Shown here in pieces: positions 5,513 through 6,275 of a DNA stretch of 6,275 nt. Every line of letters begins with the position of its first letter. Position 1 is the first letter of the stretch. The notes beneath the pieces were generated by a model. It saw only the letters and a program-made list of their open reading frames with translations, did no database searches and had not been told where the DNA came from. The translations under genes were made by a program, and so were the position numbers. The stretch is from Methanomethylicus sp964513415. Lineage in GTDB: Archaea; Thermoproteota; Methanomethylicia; Methanomethylicales; Methanomethylicaceae. The DNA is taken from contig CAZEMX010000114.1 in NCBI GenBank assembly GCA_964513415.1, positions 1 to 6,275 on the forward strand. The letters run 5' to 3'.

Positions 5513-6229
5513 TTAAACCGCATCCCCCACATGCCGCCTGCCAATAAGGCGCTTCGCGGCCAATATCAGGGGCGTGCCTATCGTCGCGGAGAGGAACGTT
5601 ATGAGCAGGCGCTCCCCGAGCATGACCGGCAGCAGCGGGGCGAAGAATAGGGGCGAAGGGCTGAATGCGACTATGAATATGATGTTGCCAAGCATGTTGC
5701 CAGCCATCGTTGCAGGGAAGCCGGAGAGCAGTAGCCCGAGGGCAAGCCGCTTCTTCGACTCGCTCGCCAGCATGCCCGAGATCCTGCCCCTGAAGGTCAG
5801 CAGGATCGAGAGGGCGGCAATGTGCGGGGCAGCGTAATAGCATACTGCCACGCCCTCCGGGAGGAGGTACCAGCCCAGGATCAGCAGCGAGAGGACGCCC
5901 GACGCGATCGCCCAGCCGGGCACCCCAGCGATCTTCCGTCGATACAGCGCCGCCGCGATAAAGGCAGGGATCAGGGCAAGGGGGGCGAAGAGCAGCCCCA
6001 CGGCGTCGCCGCTGGCAAGTTTGCCTATGGCTGCCCCAAAGAAGGCAGCGACCGGGCCCAGGACCGGGCCGAGGAGCACCCCGTAAGCGGGCTCGAGGGA
6101 CCTCACGAGGTCTATCTCGGACCCGGGTGCGCCCAGTATTGGCAGACCGGGGAGCAGGCCCACTACCGCATAGACCGCCGCGAGCAGTGCGACCAGCGCT
6201 ATGGCTCTCTTGTCCATATGGAATCTCAT
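5513..6229 (-). CDS. Membrane protein resembling an ECF-transporter S component
   Basis: This protein (238 aa from ATG 6229) has six or seven hydrophobic segments. Numbered from the possible TTG at 6238, they are at about 11-31, 51-73, 79-99, 107-126, 131-149, 164-191 and 197-228. The pattern of a short first helix with AxxxA (Ala20/Ala24), then a polar EIDLVRSLEP loop and a helix AYGVLLGPVLGPVAAFFGAAIG, resembles substrate-binding S subunits of ECF vitamin transporters, where small Ala residues contact the T subunit. NMLGN and a GERLLITF segment lie near the end. The ligand cannot be told, and no EcfA/EcfT genes are in view, so it would have to share a module encoded elsewhere. Other small polytopic families are possible. 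The start is uncertain: TTG 6238, ATG 6229 or ATG 6217. ATG 6229 fits the TATA spacing for a nearly leaderless message, and no Shine-Dalgarno is seen. Confidence 0.65.
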   Translation of the reverse strand: MRFHMDKRAIALVALLAAVYAVVGLLPGLPILGAPGSEIDLVRSLEPAYGVLLGPVLGPVAAFFGAAIGKLASGDAVGLLFAPLALIPAFIAAALYRRKIAGVPGWAIASGVLSLLILGWYLLPEGVAVCYYAAPHIAALSILLTFRGRISGMLASESKKRLALGLLLSGFPATMAGNMLGNIIFIVAFSPSPLFFAPLLPVMLGERLLITFLSATIGTPLILAAKRLIGRRHVGDAV

Positions 6230-6254
6230 CGTTGGCAATAGCTTAAGGGTCGCC

Positions 6255-6274
6255 TATAATTTAACGGTTTTATA
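6255..6274 (-). promoter_or_regulatory. TATA-like boxes for the membrane-protein gene
   Basis: On the minus strand TTAAATTATA (6255-6264) is centred about 30 nt before ATG 6229, predicting a start point near 6233 and a nearly leaderless message. A second box, TATAAAA (6268-6274), lies at the window edge and would start transcription near 6245. Both stand out as A/T-rich in GC-rich DNA. Confidence 0.5.
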
Positions 6275-6275
6275 C

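Overview
The window looks like chromosomal DNA from a GC-rich archaeon. The evidence is an adjacent mre11–rad50 pair of archaeal type, Arg codons dominated by AGG, short leaders with GGTG/GGAGGTG-type ribosome sites, A/T-rich TATA-like boxes 25-40 nt before several starts, and T-tract rather than classic hairpin gene ends. A member of the Thermoproteota/TACK group is my guess, but nothing here fixes the lineage. No rRNA, tRNA, CRISPR array, IS element or phage gene was seen.

Layout. Positions 2-3088 (+) hold the double-strand-break repair operon: the 3' part of mre11 (its N-terminus lies outside the window), then, 6 nt later, a complete but short rad50 (687 aa). A 116-nt convergent spacer (3089-3204) contains a tandem purine octamer repeat. 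From 3205 to the right edge every gene is on the minus strand. In transcription order they are a membrane protein resembling an ECF-transporter S component (starts near 6229), a Cys-rich DUF3795-type protein (5208-5450), an unrecognised 122-aa protein (4699-5067), and dihydrolipoamide dehydrogenase lpdA (3205-4623).

How the genes work together. Mre11 and Rad50 form one nuclease/ATPase complex and appear translationally linked, because the rad50 ribosome site overlaps the mre11 stop. The four minus-strand genes are separated by 62-140 nt and each seems to have its own start signals, so they are better read as neighbours than as one tight operon. LpdA is a full-length, catalytically intact flavoprotein with no 2-oxoacid dehydrogenase or glycine-cleavage partner in view.

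Points worth a second look: the DUF3795 gene seems to start at a non-standard ACG codon behind a perfect GGAGGTG site, so an ATG-only call would remove its conserved N-terminal cysteines. A long imperfect hairpin followed by T6 on the otherwise empty plus strand (5131-5181) could end a small RNA. The Rad50 arms are unusually short. The lpdA N-terminus is built on a GATC-containing hexamer repeat. I did not find a clear new multi-gene system; most of the window is ordinary core genome.
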